From an uncultured bacterium (GTDB lineage Bacteria > Cyanobacteriota > Vampirovibrionia > Gastranaerophilales > Gastranaerophilaceae): a DNA stretch of 59,365 nucleotides. Shown here piece by piece: positions 34,518-43,608 of the stretch. Where the stretch lies: the NCBI GenBank assembly GCA_949284715.1, contig CASDWH010000033.1, positions 1-59,365 on the forward strand. The letters run 5' to 3'. The position numbers and the translations under genes are program-made. The notes under the pieces were generated by a model that made no database searches, was not told where the DNA came from, and was given only the letters and a program-made list of their open reading frames with translations. The first letter of the stretch is position 1. Each line of letters opens with the position of its first letter.

Positions 34518-36095
34518 ATGCATATTAAAAATGTAAACTCTAAAACAACTTTGAAGAGAGTAATTGAATACACTATCTATATTTTTATAATCCTTACTGC
34601 GCTAATACTGTTATATCTAGGCAGCGACAGCACCCCGACAATTGCAGGAGCAATAAATGCAGCTAAATCCAATCTAACCGCATTGATGCTTGAAGGCAGC
34701 AAACATGGAGCATGGGGAATTATAATATTTCTTCTGCTGCCAATCTGGCTGTTTATTTCTTGTATTTTTATAATCATAAAAAGAAATCAAGAGCTAAAAA
34801 TCCTAAAACAACCCTTTAATCTAGAATCTATCAAATTTTTAGATAATCACATCTGTTTTAACTTCTACAATAAGCAATTCAATTTTGTATGCGGCTATAA
34901 CGACATACAAAACTTGCATATAGATATCGTTACAGGAATTACAAAAACCAATCCCCGTATTATTTATATAGAAGAAATACAATTAAAATTTACTGCACTT
35001 AACGGGAAAATATTTACTATTACAACCACAGGCGGATTTTCCCCGCTCCAGTATTTATATAAAATCCTGAATTATACAAAAAAAATTCCTAATTTTTCAT
35101 ATAGTTATGCCGGATACGGCAAGAACAAAAATCTTGACGAAAAAATCAATATCTATCAAATGACCGGGCGCAGGATATTTTTCTCTAAAGATATCTCCCA
35201 AATTGTAATTACGGTTCTGATAATATTGATACTACCGTTTTTATTTATAGACTATAATAAGCATGATAAAGACATTATCAACTATGTAGCTAATATAAAA
35301 AGTCATTTAAGTGAAGGTAAAAGTATATGCGGAAATCTCACAGCAAACTATAACGGATTAAGCAAAGAAGAGATTTATAAATTAAGGAAAAGGCAGGTTG
35401 CACGTTCCATTTTTAATCCCCCAAACTACCGGCCCAAAGAAGAAGTATTTGGCAGGATACAAACAGGCAAACCATGGTGGGGATTAAAACAGCGTATCTG
35501 CGCGGAATTCACAAACCCGAATTTTGATAGAACCTCCGGCCCTTCTGCACTTAGTAAATATATTCAGAATCCAAATGTACTAATTGGTGTAGATTATCCA
35601 TTCTGTATCCGAAAAGAATCAGATGAAATAGGATATTGTAATTCCTGGACTTCCAAACTGCTTCCCTCAGGGTTTACGTACTACAAAGATAAAAATCTTA
35701 TTGTTGCAAAGTACAAAATCATGCCTGAAGTTTTAAAATCAAGAATTAATCTCGGCAGGAAGCCTAAACCATACTTTATGACTCTCAATGGCCTAAATGC
35801 AAGAGATTTAGGATATAATTACGTATATGCTATTAGTAAACGAAATATTCGTATGACAGGTTATAATAACATAGCAAAAGAAATATACACCTTTAAAGAT
35901 TTTATACATGTCGGCACAAGCTGCGGGGTTCAGGGAGGATGCAACAACATTTCTCCGCATCAGAATGAGCTGGATTTTGCAATAACCGCACTTCCGGCAC
36001 AAATCACTTTAAAATTATGGAAAAAGAAACCATTCATATACACTCAAAAAGCCGATATGTATTACACCATCATGTTTGAATCCGCAGGCGGATAA
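34518..36095 (+). CDS. Membrane protein of unknown function
   Basis: 525 residues. Two N-terminal helices (IYIFIILTALILLYLGS, about 17-35, and GIIIFLLLPIWLFISCIFIII, about 70-90) are followed by a PH-like or beta-rich cytosolic region (about 95-210). A third helix (IVITVLIILILPFLFIDY, about 230-247) leads to a 270-residue domain probably outside the membrane. That domain has Cys in CGVQGGCNN and a repeated YAISKRNIRMTGYNN-like segment near 440. No family recognised. Single gene with SD AAGGAT. Confidence 0.65.
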   Translation: MHIKNVNSKTTLKRVIEYTIYIFIILTALILLYLGSDSTPTIAGAINAAKSNLTALMLEGSKHGAWGIIIFLLLPIWLFISCIFIIIKRNQELKILKQPFNLESIKFLDNHICFNFYNKQFNFVCGYNDIQNLHIDIVTGITKTNPRIIYIEEIQLKFTALNGKIFTITTTGGFSPLQYLYKILNYTKKIPNFSYSYAGYGKNKNLDEKINIYQMTGRRIFFSKDISQIVITVLIILILPFLFIDYNKHDKDIINYVANIKSHLSEGKSICGNLTANYNGLSKEEIYKLRKRQVARSIFNPPNYRPKEEVFGRIQTGKPWWGLKQRICAEFTNPNFDRTSGPSALSKYIQNPNVLIGVDYPFCIRKESDEIGYCNSWTSKLLPSGFTYYKDKNLIVAKYKIMPEVLKSRINLGRKPKPYFMTLNGLNARDLGYNYVYAISKRNIRMTGYNNIAKEIYTFKDFIHVGTSCGVQGGCNNISPHQNELDFAITALPAQITLKLWKKKPFIYTQKADMYYTIMFESAGG

Positions 36096-36160
36096 ATAAA
36101 CCTTATAAACTTTAAAAAATGTAAATATTTTATTTTACTTGTTTACTTTTTTATCCTTGT

Positions 36161-36174
36161 GTTATGATGATAAC
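36161..36174. promoter_or_regulatory. Possible MarR operator
   Basis: GTTAT and ATAAC flank a four-base centre, a short inverted repeat in the presumed promoter region about 50 bases before the MarR gene, near TTGTTTAC at 36139. Autorepression of marR-emrAB operons by this arrangement is common; binding here is inferred. Confidence 0.35.
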
Positions 36175-36222
36175 AGAAAATAGTTTTTTATTTACTTCAA
36201 TTTTTAAAGGATACTGGAATAT

Positions 36223-36678
36223 ATGCCGCAAAACTTTTTAAAAAATAAAGTTTTATTTTCGCTGGGTGTAACCGCGCTGCTGTCTAAAATTGCGCAGCTC
36301 CAAATGTTTGCACACAAACAGTTTCCTATAACACCTGAACAGCACTTTATTTTATCCATTCTCTCCGAGAATAAGGAACTCTACCAGCGTCAAATATGTG
36401 AAATTGCATATAAAGACCGCCCGAATGTAACACGGCTTATTAACATACTGGAAGAAAAAGGCCTTGTCAAAAGGGTTCCGGATGTTAATAAGAGAAAGAT
36501 TTATAAAATAATTATTACTGACGAAGGAATAAAACTTCATAATCACATAAAACAGCATATGATTGCCTTAAGAGATGAGGCTGTAAAAGATATTCAAACA
36601 GAAGATATGGAGAAGTGTTTGAATGTAATGTTACAAATGATAGACAACCTGGAGCCGATAGCAAAAATTCAAATATAA
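36223..36678 (+). CDS. MarR-family transcriptional regulator
   Basis: 151 residues with the winged-helix layout of MarR. LTPEQHFILS-type helix (ITPEQHFILSILSENKELYQRQICEIAYKDRPNVTRLINILEEKGLVKRVPDVNKRKIYKIIITDEG, about 28-95) contains the recognition helix and wing. Flanking helices form the dimer interface. It is first in an operon with emrA- and emrB-like genes (15 bases, then 1 base apart), so it most likely represses this efflux operon and responds to a toxic small molecule. Confidence 0.9.
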   Translation: MPQNFLKNKVLFSLGVTALLSKIAQLQMFAHKQFPITPEQHFILSILSENKELYQRQICEIAYKDRPNVTRLINILEEKGLVKRVPDVNKRKIYKIIITDEGIKLHNHIKQHMIALRDEAVKDIQTEDMEKCLNVMLQMIDNLEPIAKIQI

Positions 36679-36693
36679 AAGAGGAGGAAATAA

Positions 36694-37794
36694 ATGAGTA
36701 CCCCAAATAATAATGATAACAACCAGAAAGATATAAAACCACAGCAAACAATAGCACAAACTTCCGCAGATACAAGACCAAGCTATAAGAAAAAGCGTGT
36801 AATTGTGCCTGCAATAACGGCGGTAATCTTTTTGATAGCAGGTATATACTTTACAATACACTCATTTTTCTATCAAGGAACCGATGATGCCTTTGTTGAA
36901 GGACATATAGTATCAATTGCGCCAAGGGTGTCAGGGCCTGTAAAAAAACTTCTAATAGACGATAACCAGCCGGTTAAAAAAGATCAGTTACTGCTTGTAA
37001 TCGACCCGAGCGACTATGAAACAGCATTAAAACAAAAAGAGGCTGAACTGGCACAGGCTAAAGCGAGCTTAAACATTGCAGAACAACAAATTACGCATTC
37101 TGAAGCACAATTAAAACAATCAACTCAAGACATTACTTCCGCTGAATCAAGGCTTGACTTTGCTCAAAAAGATTTTGACAGATACTCTAATATGTTTAAA
37201 GCCGGAATTGCCTCAAAACAAGAGTATGATAAGAGTAAAACAGCACTCACCGTTGCTAAGTCCGAACATAAATCAGCTTTAGAACAGGAAAAAGCAGCAG
37301 AATCAATGCTGCAATCTGCACAGGCCAAACGCGAAGCCACTCTGGCAGACATTCAGAAACTGGAGGCAGAAGTAGAACAGGCAAAACTTAACCTGTCATA
37401 TACAAAGATTTATGCCCCGCAAGACGGACTGATTACGCATAGGACTGTAGAACAAGGAAACTATGTTCAGGTAGCGCAGTCAATGTTTGCAATCGTACCT
37501 GAAAAAATGTGGATAGTTGCAAACTTCAAGGAAACGCAGCTTACTCACATGAAACCGGAGCAGCCTGTTGAAATTAAAGTTGATACCTATCCGGGCAAAA
37601 AGTTTAAAGGGAAAGTAGACAGTATCCAGCGTTCAACAGGCGCAAAAGCGAGTCTGTTCCCGCCGGAAAACGCAGTAGGCAGTTATGTTAAGATTGTACA
37701 ACGTGTACCTGTTAAAATAGTTTTTACCGAAGATATATCTAATTACAATATAGTACCCGGAATGTCAGTAGTACCGGAAGTAAAGGTAAGATAA
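36694..37794 (+). CDS. emrA: EmrA/HlyD-type membrane fusion protein
   Basis: 366 residues. A Gln/Asn-rich cytoplasmic tail (1-30) and one transmembrane helix (VIVPAITAVIFLIAGIYFTI) are followed by a split biotinyl-lipoyl domain (GHIVSIAPRVSGPVKKLLIDDNQPVKKDQLLLVIDPSDY). A long coiled-coil hairpin (about 105-225) comes next, then the second lipoyl half (IYAPQDGLITHRTVEQGNYVQ) and a beta-barrel domain. It links the MFS pump EmrB to an outer-membrane channel, which implies a diderm envelope. Operon with the neighbours on both sides. Confidence 0.92.
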   Translation: MSTPNNNDNNQKDIKPQQTIAQTSADTRPSYKKKRVIVPAITAVIFLIAGIYFTIHSFFYQGTDDAFVEGHIVSIAPRVSGPVKKLLIDDNQPVKKDQLLLVIDPSDYETALKQKEAELAQAKASLNIAEQQITHSEAQLKQSTQDITSAESRLDFAQKDFDRYSNMFKAGIASKQEYDKSKTALTVAKSEHKSALEQEKAAESMLQSAQAKREATLADIQKLEAEVEQAKLNLSYTKIYAPQDGLITHRTVEQGNYVQVAQSMFAIVPEKMWIVANFKETQLTHMKPEQPVEIKVDTYPGKKFKGKVDSIQRSTGAKASLFPPENAVGSYVKIVQRVPVKIVFTEDISNYNIVPGMSVVPEVKVR

Positions 37795-37795
37795 T

Positions 37796-39382
37796 ATGAG
37801 TACAATAGCCGAAGCCCAAGCTCATAACCAGATGTCCTCGCCGGAATACCGCAAACAGGAGGCTCCTCTCTGGCTTGTAGCCTTTACAATTCTTCTGCCA
37901 ACCTCTTTTGCAATGCTGGCGACTTCCGCCACAAATGTTGCAATGCCGCATATTGCCGGATTTTTCGGTTCTACGCTTGATGAAGCCAACTGGGTAATCA
38001 CAAGTTACATGATTGCAAATGCTATCCTTATCCCGCTCACAGGCTGGCTGGAAAATCTTATGGGCAGAGTAATGTTCTTAAAGGTTTTCCTTACGATTTT
38101 TACAATCGGTTCCGTTATATGCGCATTTGCCAGCAACCTTAATATACTTGTCTTAGGACGTATTGTACAGGGAATAGGCGGCGGGCCAATGATGCCTATA
38201 TCTCAGGCTATCCTGCTTGCAGCTTTTCCGTTTGAAAAACGCGGTCAGGCAATGGCTTTATTCGGCTTCTCGGTTATGGTATTCTCCATACTCGGGCCTA
38301 CGTTTGGAGGTTTTATTGTTGATAATTCAAGCTGGCAATGGATTTATCTAATTAATATACCTGTAGGCATCTTCTCTGTTATACTTGTTCACTGCAATGT
38401 CGCAGAACTTGAAAACCGCAAGATACCGGAAAAAGTTGACTTTGTAGGGCTTATATCACTTGTTCTCTGGCTGTTAACAATGCAAATCGTACTTGATAAA
38501 GGAGAACAATTCGGATGGTTTGACTGTACCTGGATAACCTGTCTTGCCAGTATTTCATTATTCTCATTTGTATTTTTTATAGTCTGGGAACTTGAATGTA
38601 AAAATGCAATTGTCAATTTAAGAGTTTTTAAAGACAAAAATTTCTTTATCGGGACAGTTCTAGGCGCCTCTGTTAATATGATTATCTATGTAACAATTGT
38701 ACTATTACCAAAATTTTTACAAAGCCTTATGGGTTACACGGCAATGCTAAGCGGTATGTCGCTTGCTCCTAGGGTTTTATCCTGTATTATAATGCTGTGC
38801 GTAATAGGTAAAATGGTTGAAAAAATTGATAACCGGATACTCATCTCCGTCGGATTTGTATTTCTCGGCATTTCAACATTTATGTATTCAAATCTAAACT
38901 TACAGATTTCTTTCAATTACGTTGTTATACCTAACGTACTTATGGGTATTGGTGTAATTCTTGTATTTATCCCGATATCAGCCCTGTGCCTCGGCACATT
39001 ACCACGCTCGGAGCTTTCAAACGGCGCAGGTTTACACAGTTTATCAAAATGTGTTATGACTGCATTTGTAATTTCAATGTCATCAACACTTGTTACAAGA
39101 TTATCGCAGCTTCACCAGACTTATCTTGTTAAAAATCTTTCCAACTTCTCTCTTACTTATCAGACACACTTAAATGCAACTGCACATAAACTAATGACTG
39201 CATTCACCGCGCCTGATTCAATGGCAAGAGCCGGAGGTTACTTTTATAGACAATTACAGCAGCAGGCAAAACTTATGTCATTTGTTGATGTGTTTGAAAT
39301 GTTTGCCCTTATTGCTTTTTGTCTGGTACCATTAGCTTTCTTCTTGAATGTAAATTTTAAATCTCAACAAGATAAAAAATAA
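37796..39382 (+). CDS. emrB: EmrB/QacA-type multidrug efflux transporter (MFS, DHA2)
   Basis: 528 residues with about 14 transmembrane helices. Typical motif A-like and motif C-like segments are present (LGRIVQGIGGGPMMPISQAILLAAFP, GPTFGGFIVDNSSWQWIYLINIPVGI). The last extended helix region includes an extracytoplasmic loop (LSQLHQTYLVKNLSNFSL) characteristic of EmrB. A proton-driven drug exporter acting with the EmrA adaptor one base upstream. Substrate unknown. Confidence 0.93.
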   Translation: MSTIAEAQAHNQMSSPEYRKQEAPLWLVAFTILLPTSFAMLATSATNVAMPHIAGFFGSTLDEANWVITSYMIANAILIPLTGWLENLMGRVMFLKVFLTIFTIGSVICAFASNLNILVLGRIVQGIGGGPMMPISQAILLAAFPFEKRGQAMALFGFSVMVFSILGPTFGGFIVDNSSWQWIYLINIPVGIFSVILVHCNVAELENRKIPEKVDFVGLISLVLWLLTMQIVLDKGEQFGWFDCTWITCLASISLFSFVFFIVWELECKNAIVNLRVFKDKNFFIGTVLGASVNMIIYVTIVLLPKFLQSLMGYTAMLSGMSLAPRVLSCIIMLCVIGKMVEKIDNRILISVGFVFLGISTFMYSNLNLQISFNYVVIPNVLMGIGVILVFIPISALCLGTLPRSELSNGAGLHSLSKCVMTAFVISMSSTLVTRLSQLHQTYLVKNLSNFSLTYQTHLNATAHKLMTAFTAPDSMARAGGYFYRQLQQQAKLMSFVDVFEMFALIAFCLVPLAFFLNVNFKSQQDKK

Positions 39383-39406
39383 GATTGGTACTAATATGCT
39401 GATTCT

Positions 39407-39877
39407 TTATGAATATTTTTTCTCTAATTCCAGTAAAAGCTTTTTAACCGCAAATCCGCCGGCATATCCCGTTAAATCACCGTCTTTACCGACAACTCTA
39501 TGGCAGGGAATAACAATCATGAGTTTATTTTTATTATTAGCCTGCCCGACAGCCCTTGCAGCATTAGGTGAACCGCAGCGCTCAGCAAGTTCGCTGTACG
39601 AGATTGTTCTGCCATAAGGAATTTTCTTTAACTCTTCCCATACGCGCTTCTGAAAATCGGTTCCTGTGCAAACAACAGGAAAATCAAATTCCTGCCTTCT
39701 GCCAGCCAAATACTCTTCTAATTGAATCTTAACTTTGTTTATAAGTTCAGTATCCGTAACGGGATACTTCTTTGCCTGCTCCTCGGTAATTACATATATT
39801 CCTGATATAGCATCACCATCCTGAACGATTAGCAGCTCTATATTACCAAACTTGAAAAAACCGCAGCACTTATTCAT
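39407..39877 (-). CDS. ogt: Methylated-DNA-protein-cysteine methyltransferase
   Basis: Direct repair of O6-alkylguanine by irreversible transfer to its own cysteine. 156 residues. The helix-turn-helix segment RTISYSELAERCGSPNAARAVGQANNKN and the active-site VIPCHRVVGKDGDLTGYAGG (Cys in PCHR, about residue 127) are intact. It overlaps the end of the upstream kinase-like gene by eight bases in the same direction. Confidence 0.95.
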   Translation of the reverse strand: MNKCCGFFKFGNIELLIVQDGDAISGIYVITEEQAKKYPVTDTELINKVKIQLEEYLAGRRQEFDFPVVCTGTDFQKRVWEELKKIPYGRTISYSELAERCGSPNAARAVGQANNKNKLMIVIPCHRVVGKDGDLTGYAGGFAVKKLLLELEKKYS

Positions 39878-40871
39878 AGAAATAATTATACCCGATTTTT
39901 ATCTCATTGTCTAAGAATTCTTTTACTTTGTCCAAACGTACCTTCTTATCAGGATAAATCGAACGAAATTTTTTTAATGATTCAATAATATCCCTGTAGT
40001 AAAAATCATTATTTGAAACATACTCCCAGGTACGTAAATCTTCTTCACACTGCGTATATGGAAGTTCATATTTTTCACCTGCTAAAATAATCTTTTTCAT
40101 AAGACTGTGCCGCTGCCCTGCATTTTCAATTCCCATAGGGGCTTTAAAATCTAAATCTATTTTTTCTAAAAAGACTCTTAAAAGTCCGGCAATGGTATTA
40201 GGTTCCGAAATATTTGTTTTATCTATATCATCAACAATTCTTAACGACTTTCCGGCAAGTACAAAGTTATTAGGATTTTTAGTATCAAAAGTATATGAAT
40301 AGCCGTTAACTTTAATTTTATTCAACGCGGCAAAATCTCTCGCCAGAGCATCATAACATTTTTGAGGAAGGTTTGAAAATCTTGGCAAATACTCATCACT
40401 CCATATAGCACCTTTTTCAACCAGAGTAGAACAGCGTTCTTTTATATCAGGAACACCGGCCTGAATATGTTTGCCCTTTGATGTTACATTTCTAAGGATT
40501 TTAACCCACATATTAAAATCAACTACAGAACTGCCGTAATAACTTTTCAAAACTTTAAAAGGATTATCAGCCGGAATTTGCGGGTAAAGCTCCATATTTT
40601 TTATATGTTTGTTAACCTTAAGCACATATTTATCATCAATTTTGTAAACAATTCCCCTGAACCCTTCACCCAATCTGGCCGACAAACCTATATGCTTCAA
40701 AAAAAGGTTAAGTCTGGTATTCATATCTTCGCAAACGGTCTTAGAGTTATACCCCTCTTTAATAAAACTATCTATAGCACGCCCAAACTTTGTACGCGTG
40801 TAGCCGTTAAAATTTAAATTATTATAATAATTTTTTTCATCTTTAATTTTATTAACAGGATTTATATTCAT
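39870..40871 (-). CDS. Protein-kinase-like protein with N-terminal F-x-G signature
   Basis: 333 residues. A glycine-rich loop LGEGFRGIVYKI (67-78) and the VAIK-type lysine Lys85 in YVLKV are visible. The catalytic-loop equivalent DTKNPN (Asp196, Lys198, Asn201) has the D-x-K-x-x-N spacing of protein kinases. RIVDDID (211-217) sits where the DFG aspartate is expected, 13-14 residues after Asn201. The family is not one I can name; small divergent kinases occur among secreted bacterial effectors. No signal peptide. The N-terminus MNINPV...NLNFNG fits the F-x-[AGS] set. No clear SD. Kinase fold is likely; substrate and activity are unknown. Confidence 0.65.
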   Translation of the reverse strand: MNINPVNKIKDEKNYYNNLNFNGYTRTKFGRAIDSFIKEGYNSKTVCEDMNTRLNLFLKHIGLSARLGEGFRGIVYKIDDKYVLKVNKHIKNMELYPQIPADNPFKVLKSYYGSSVVDFNMWVKILRNVTSKGKHIQAGVPDIKERCSTLVEKGAIWSDEYLPRFSNLPQKCYDALARDFAALNKIKVNGYSYTFDTKNPNNFVLAGKSLRIVDDIDKTNISEPNTIAGLLRVFLEKIDLDFKAPMGIENAGQRHSLMKKIILAGEKYELPYTQCEEDLRTWEYVSNNDFYYRDIIESLKKFRSIYPDKKVRLDKVKEFLDNEIKIGYNYFYE

Positions 40872-41348
40872 AGCAAAGCAAAAAACACACGTAAATCTTT
40901 AAAATTGCTGTATCAAAGACATTTGTTTACAAATATTTACAGAAAAACTCTCAAACAAAAAAAAGACCTTGCAAAAAAACAAAGTCTTACCTTAAAAAGT
41001 TTAAACAACAATTCACAATCTCAATCTAATTTTATGAAGAATTTACAGCACATGCCAACTTTTTTACAAAACTTAATAATGATAAAACACATGATAACAT
41101 GCACCATTACATGGTTAGACATGTATAAATCAGCCCAAAGTATACAGCGGCACATGTTAGCATGCTGTCAAAAAGCTGAAAAACTCTTTATTAGCGGGGC
41201 CAGGGATTTTTTAAAAACCGTAACAAATTGTAATAAAAGGGTTGTAAATACACCCTTAATCCTTATAATTAAAATTAAGGTTATAAAAGAACTTCGGTTA
41301 ATCTTTGACAGGGAAGTCGGTATAAGTAAAGAGTTTTGGGGAGGAAAT
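40872..41348. other. Intergenic region with CATG cluster
   Basis: About 480 bases. Seven CATG tetramers lie between 41051 and 41164. The plus strand stays open in the frame of the downstream Cys-rich gene from 40905 to 41348 (148 codons), but without a ribosome site at the TTG beginning. A possible stem AAGAC/GTCTT occurs near 40963-40985. It could be noncoding, regulatory, or the 5' part of a longer gene. Confidence 0.4.
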
Positions 41349-41567
41349 GTGCTAAGAAGTCGTGATATGGGAAGGGCTATAGCTGTTAGAAGATGGACAC
41401 CTACAGCTATAGAATGTTATAAACGCGGATGTAATTGTGAAGGTTGTTTTTATAAAGATTTTTTCAGCGGTTCGTCACAAAAGTGCCAGATGAAAGCATC
41501 TGTTTTGGAACTTGTCAGAGTAATAGGAACACCAAATGTTGAAGTTCCTCAAATAATTTCAGATTAA
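41349..41567 (+). CDS. Small cysteine-rich conserved-type protein
   Basis: 72 residues from a GTG start with a strong SD (GGGGAGGAAAT). Cysteines at 23, 28, 30, 33 and 46 in ECYKRGCNCEGCFYKDFF and QKCQMKA form a C-x4-C-x-C-x2-C cluster suited to zinc or an iron-sulfur centre. It is followed by a helix, SVLELVRVIG. I have a vague memory of similar short proteins in anaerobic bacteria but no name. A longer reading upstream (220 residues) is open. It is followed by hpf 66 bases later. Confidence 0.6.
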   Translation: MLRSRDMGRAIAVRRWTPTAIECYKRGCNCEGCFYKDFFSGSSQKCQMKASVLELVRVIGTPNVEVPQIISD

Positions 41568-41633
41568 GGGCTTTAAATTTTACGCAAAATATTGTATACT
41601 TAAAAAGTATCACACATCTCGGAGGTTTTTTTA

Positions 41634-41990
41634 ATGCGTATTTATGTGAACGGAAAAAACATCGAAATTACCGATGCAATCAAAGCTTATGTAAAAGAGA
41701 AGCTGGGTAAAGTTGCCAACCATTATGACCAAATCAGCGGTATTGACGTTATTTTATCGGTTGTTAAAAACCCTGCCGCTTCAGACAAGCACATTGCAGA
41801 AGTTTCATGCAAGCTTAATTCCGGTGTTATTCACCTAGAAGAAGCAGGCGAATCAATGTATGCAAGCATAGATTTGCTTGCAGACAAACTTGACAGACAG
41901 GTAAAAAAATATAAAGCCAAGGCTCTTTATTCCGACAAAACTACAATCAGGAATGTTGAGCTGGAAGAAGAACCGGTTACTGAAGGATAG
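41634..41990 (+). CDS. hpf: Ribosome hibernation promoting factor, short form
   Basis: 118 residues matching the RaiA/HPF/YfiA beta-alpha-beta-beta-beta-alpha fold. MRIYVNGKNIEITDAIKAYVKEKLGKVANHYD is the usual N-terminus and VKKYKAKALYSDK the basic end of helix 2. The C-terminal dimerisation domain of long HPF is absent, so only 70S inactivation, possibly with a separate partner, is expected. Good SD (CGGAGG). It is immediately followed by a glycosyltransferase gene. Confidence 0.92.
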   Translation: MRIYVNGKNIEITDAIKAYVKEKLGKVANHYDQISGIDVILSVVKNPAASDKHIAEVSCKLNSGVIHLEEAGESMYASIDLLADKLDRQVKKYKAKALYSDKTTIRNVELEEEPVTEG

Positions 41991-41991
41991 T

Positions 41992-42783
41992 ATGATTAAT
42001 AATAAAAAAGTCGTTGTTATTATGCCGGCGTACAATGCCGAAAAAACTTTAGAACAAACCTACAACGACATTTCACAGGATTTCGTCGACGAGATTATTC
42101 TCGTCGACGATTTTTCAAGCGACGGAACAAAAGAGATTGCTAAAAAACTTAACATAACAACAATTGTTCACGACAGAAACCGCGGATACGGCGGGAACCA
42201 GAAATCCTGTTACAAAGCCGCACTAAAAGCCGGGGCAGACATTGTAATTATGGTACATCCCGACTATCAGTATACACCAAAACTTATTCCCGCAATGGCA
42301 ACAATGATGGCTTTTGAAGGATATGATGCAGTTATTGCCTCAAGAATGCTGGGTAACGGCGCTTTAAGAGGCGGAATGCCTTTATACAAATTTATTGCAA
42401 ATAAATTTCTGACAGCATTTGAAAACCTGTTTCTTGGTGAAAATCTTACAGAATATCATACAGGATTCAGAGGGTTTACAAAAGAAATTCTAGAAACTCT
42501 TCCGCTGGAAAGTTGCAGCGATGACTTTTGTTTTGATAATGAAATGCTTGCACTTATTTTCTGGAACAATTATAAAATCGGCGAGCTTTCCTGCCCTACA
42601 AAGTATTTTAAAGAAGCTTCTTCTATTAATTTTGTCCGTTCTTGTAAATACGGGTTTGAAGTATTATATATAAGCCTGATTTACAGACTGGGCAAAATGG
42701 GAATAAAAACAGGAATTTTTAAAAATAATCTACAAAAACTTAACCTTGATTCAGATATAGCATACTACCACAAGAGGACTTAA
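41992..42783 (+). CDS. Family 2 glycosyltransferase (DPM1/GtrB-like)
   Basis: 263 residues starting one base after the hpf stop. The GT-A fold signature is VVVIMPAYNAEKTLEQTYND, IILVDDFSSDGT, GYGGNQKSCYKAALKAGADIVIMVHPDYQY. The HPDYQY replaces the usual D-x-D. No C-terminal membrane helices are evident. Relatives transfer sugars from UDP/GDP to polyprenyl phosphate or glycans. It is one base from the KdsC-like gene, suggesting envelope polysaccharide synthesis. Confidence 0.85.
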   Translation: MINNKKVVVIMPAYNAEKTLEQTYNDISQDFVDEIILVDDFSSDGTKEIAKKLNITTIVHDRNRGYGGNQKSCYKAALKAGADIVIMVHPDYQYTPKLIPAMATMMAFEGYDAVIASRMLGNGALRGGMPLYKFIANKFLTAFENLFLGENLTEYHTGFRGFTKEILETLPLESCSDDFCFDNEMLALIFWNNYKIGELSCPTKYFKEASSINFVRSCKYGFEVLYISLIYRLGKMGIKTGIFKNNLQKLNLDSDIAYYHKRT

Positions 42784-42784
42784 A

Positions 42785-43252
42785 ATGGCGGAAATAAAAT
42801 TAATCGGAACAGACGTTGATGGAACACTTACAGATGCCGGAATGTATTATTCGGCAGAGGGTGATGTTATGAAAAAATTCAATACTCATGACGGAATGGG
42901 ACTTAAACTCTGCCAGCAGGCAGGAATTAAAACCGCTATTTTGACTTCTGAAAATACACCGATTGTTGCTAAACGCGCTGAAAAGCTTAAAATAGATTAT
43001 CTGTTTCAGGGAATGAAAAGCAAATTGGAAGTTATTACCGAACTATGTAAGGCACTTGGAATTTCTTTAGATAATGTAGCCTATATAGGAGATGATATTA
43101 ATGATTTGGAAATTCTCTCTAATGTCGGCCTAAGAGCCTGTCCGGCTGATGCGATGAAGAAAATTAAAGAAATTCCTGAAATTAAAATAATGTCGCTTAA
43201 AGGCGGAGAAGGCGCCGTAAGAGAGTTTATTGATAATTATATTTTGAAATAA
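42785..43252 (+). CDS. kdsC: KdsC-like HAD phosphatase
   Basis: 155 residues of the capless HAD C0 type. GTDVDGTLTDAGMYYSAEGDVMKKFNTHDGMGLKLC (nucleophile Asp in DVDGT, about residues 8-12), AILTSENT (motif II), the Lys in MKSK and GDDINDLE (motif IV) are present. These are the features of 3-deoxy-D-manno-octulosonate-8-phosphate phosphatase, a lipopolysaccharide precursor enzyme. The same fold also serves nonulosonic acid pathways, so the acceptor sugar is not certain. Confidence 0.88.
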   Translation: MAEIKLIGTDVDGTLTDAGMYYSAEGDVMKKFNTHDGMGLKLCQQAGIKTAILTSENTPIVAKRAEKLKIDYLFQGMKSKLEVITELCKALGISLDNVAYIGDDINDLEILSNVGLRACPADAMKKIKEIPEIKIMSLKGGEGAVREFIDNYILK

Positions 43253-43293
43253 TTTTCCTTACCAGGCACACAGCTCTATTTTTAGATAAAAAC

Positions 43294-43608
43294 TTAACAA
43301 ACAGCCAGCTCTGTTACTACTTCCTTATACAACTGTTTACTACGTTGATGTAGTTTGTATAACGGCAAACGAAAAATCATCACCAGAGCAACTACTATCA
43401 TTGCAAATTTAACAACATACGTCATTGGCGCAGGTGTATCGGTTGTCGATATTATCGATACTACTACTGAATTATTAACATAATAAATACACGCACAATA
43501 AACTACTAACACGTAAACCATATGCCGGTACAAATAACGAATTAAATCGTTCAGCTTCTCTGCCCTCGAAAAGGAAATATAAAATATTAAAAATATTGAG
43601 AGCGGCAT
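43294..43608 (-). CDS. Small membrane protein, unknown
   Basis: 104 residues with two to three hydrophobic helices (MVYVLVVYCACIYYVNNSVVVSIIS, VVKFAMIVVALVMIFRLPLY). It starts right after the stop of the membrane gene at 43609, so the two are likely translated together. No family recognised. Confidence 0.5.
   Translation of the reverse strand: MPLSIFLIFYISFSRAEKLNDLIRYLYRHMVYVLVVYCACIYYVNNSVVVSIISTTDTPAPMTYVVKFAMIVVALVMIFRLPLYKLHQRSKQLYKEVVTELAVC

Noticed and set aside
33849-34523. Longer start (48 extra codons) for the F-x-S gene
   Set aside because: The extension contains the promoter element and lacks SD, whereas the internal ATG has AAAGGAG and yields the tag seen in other proteins.
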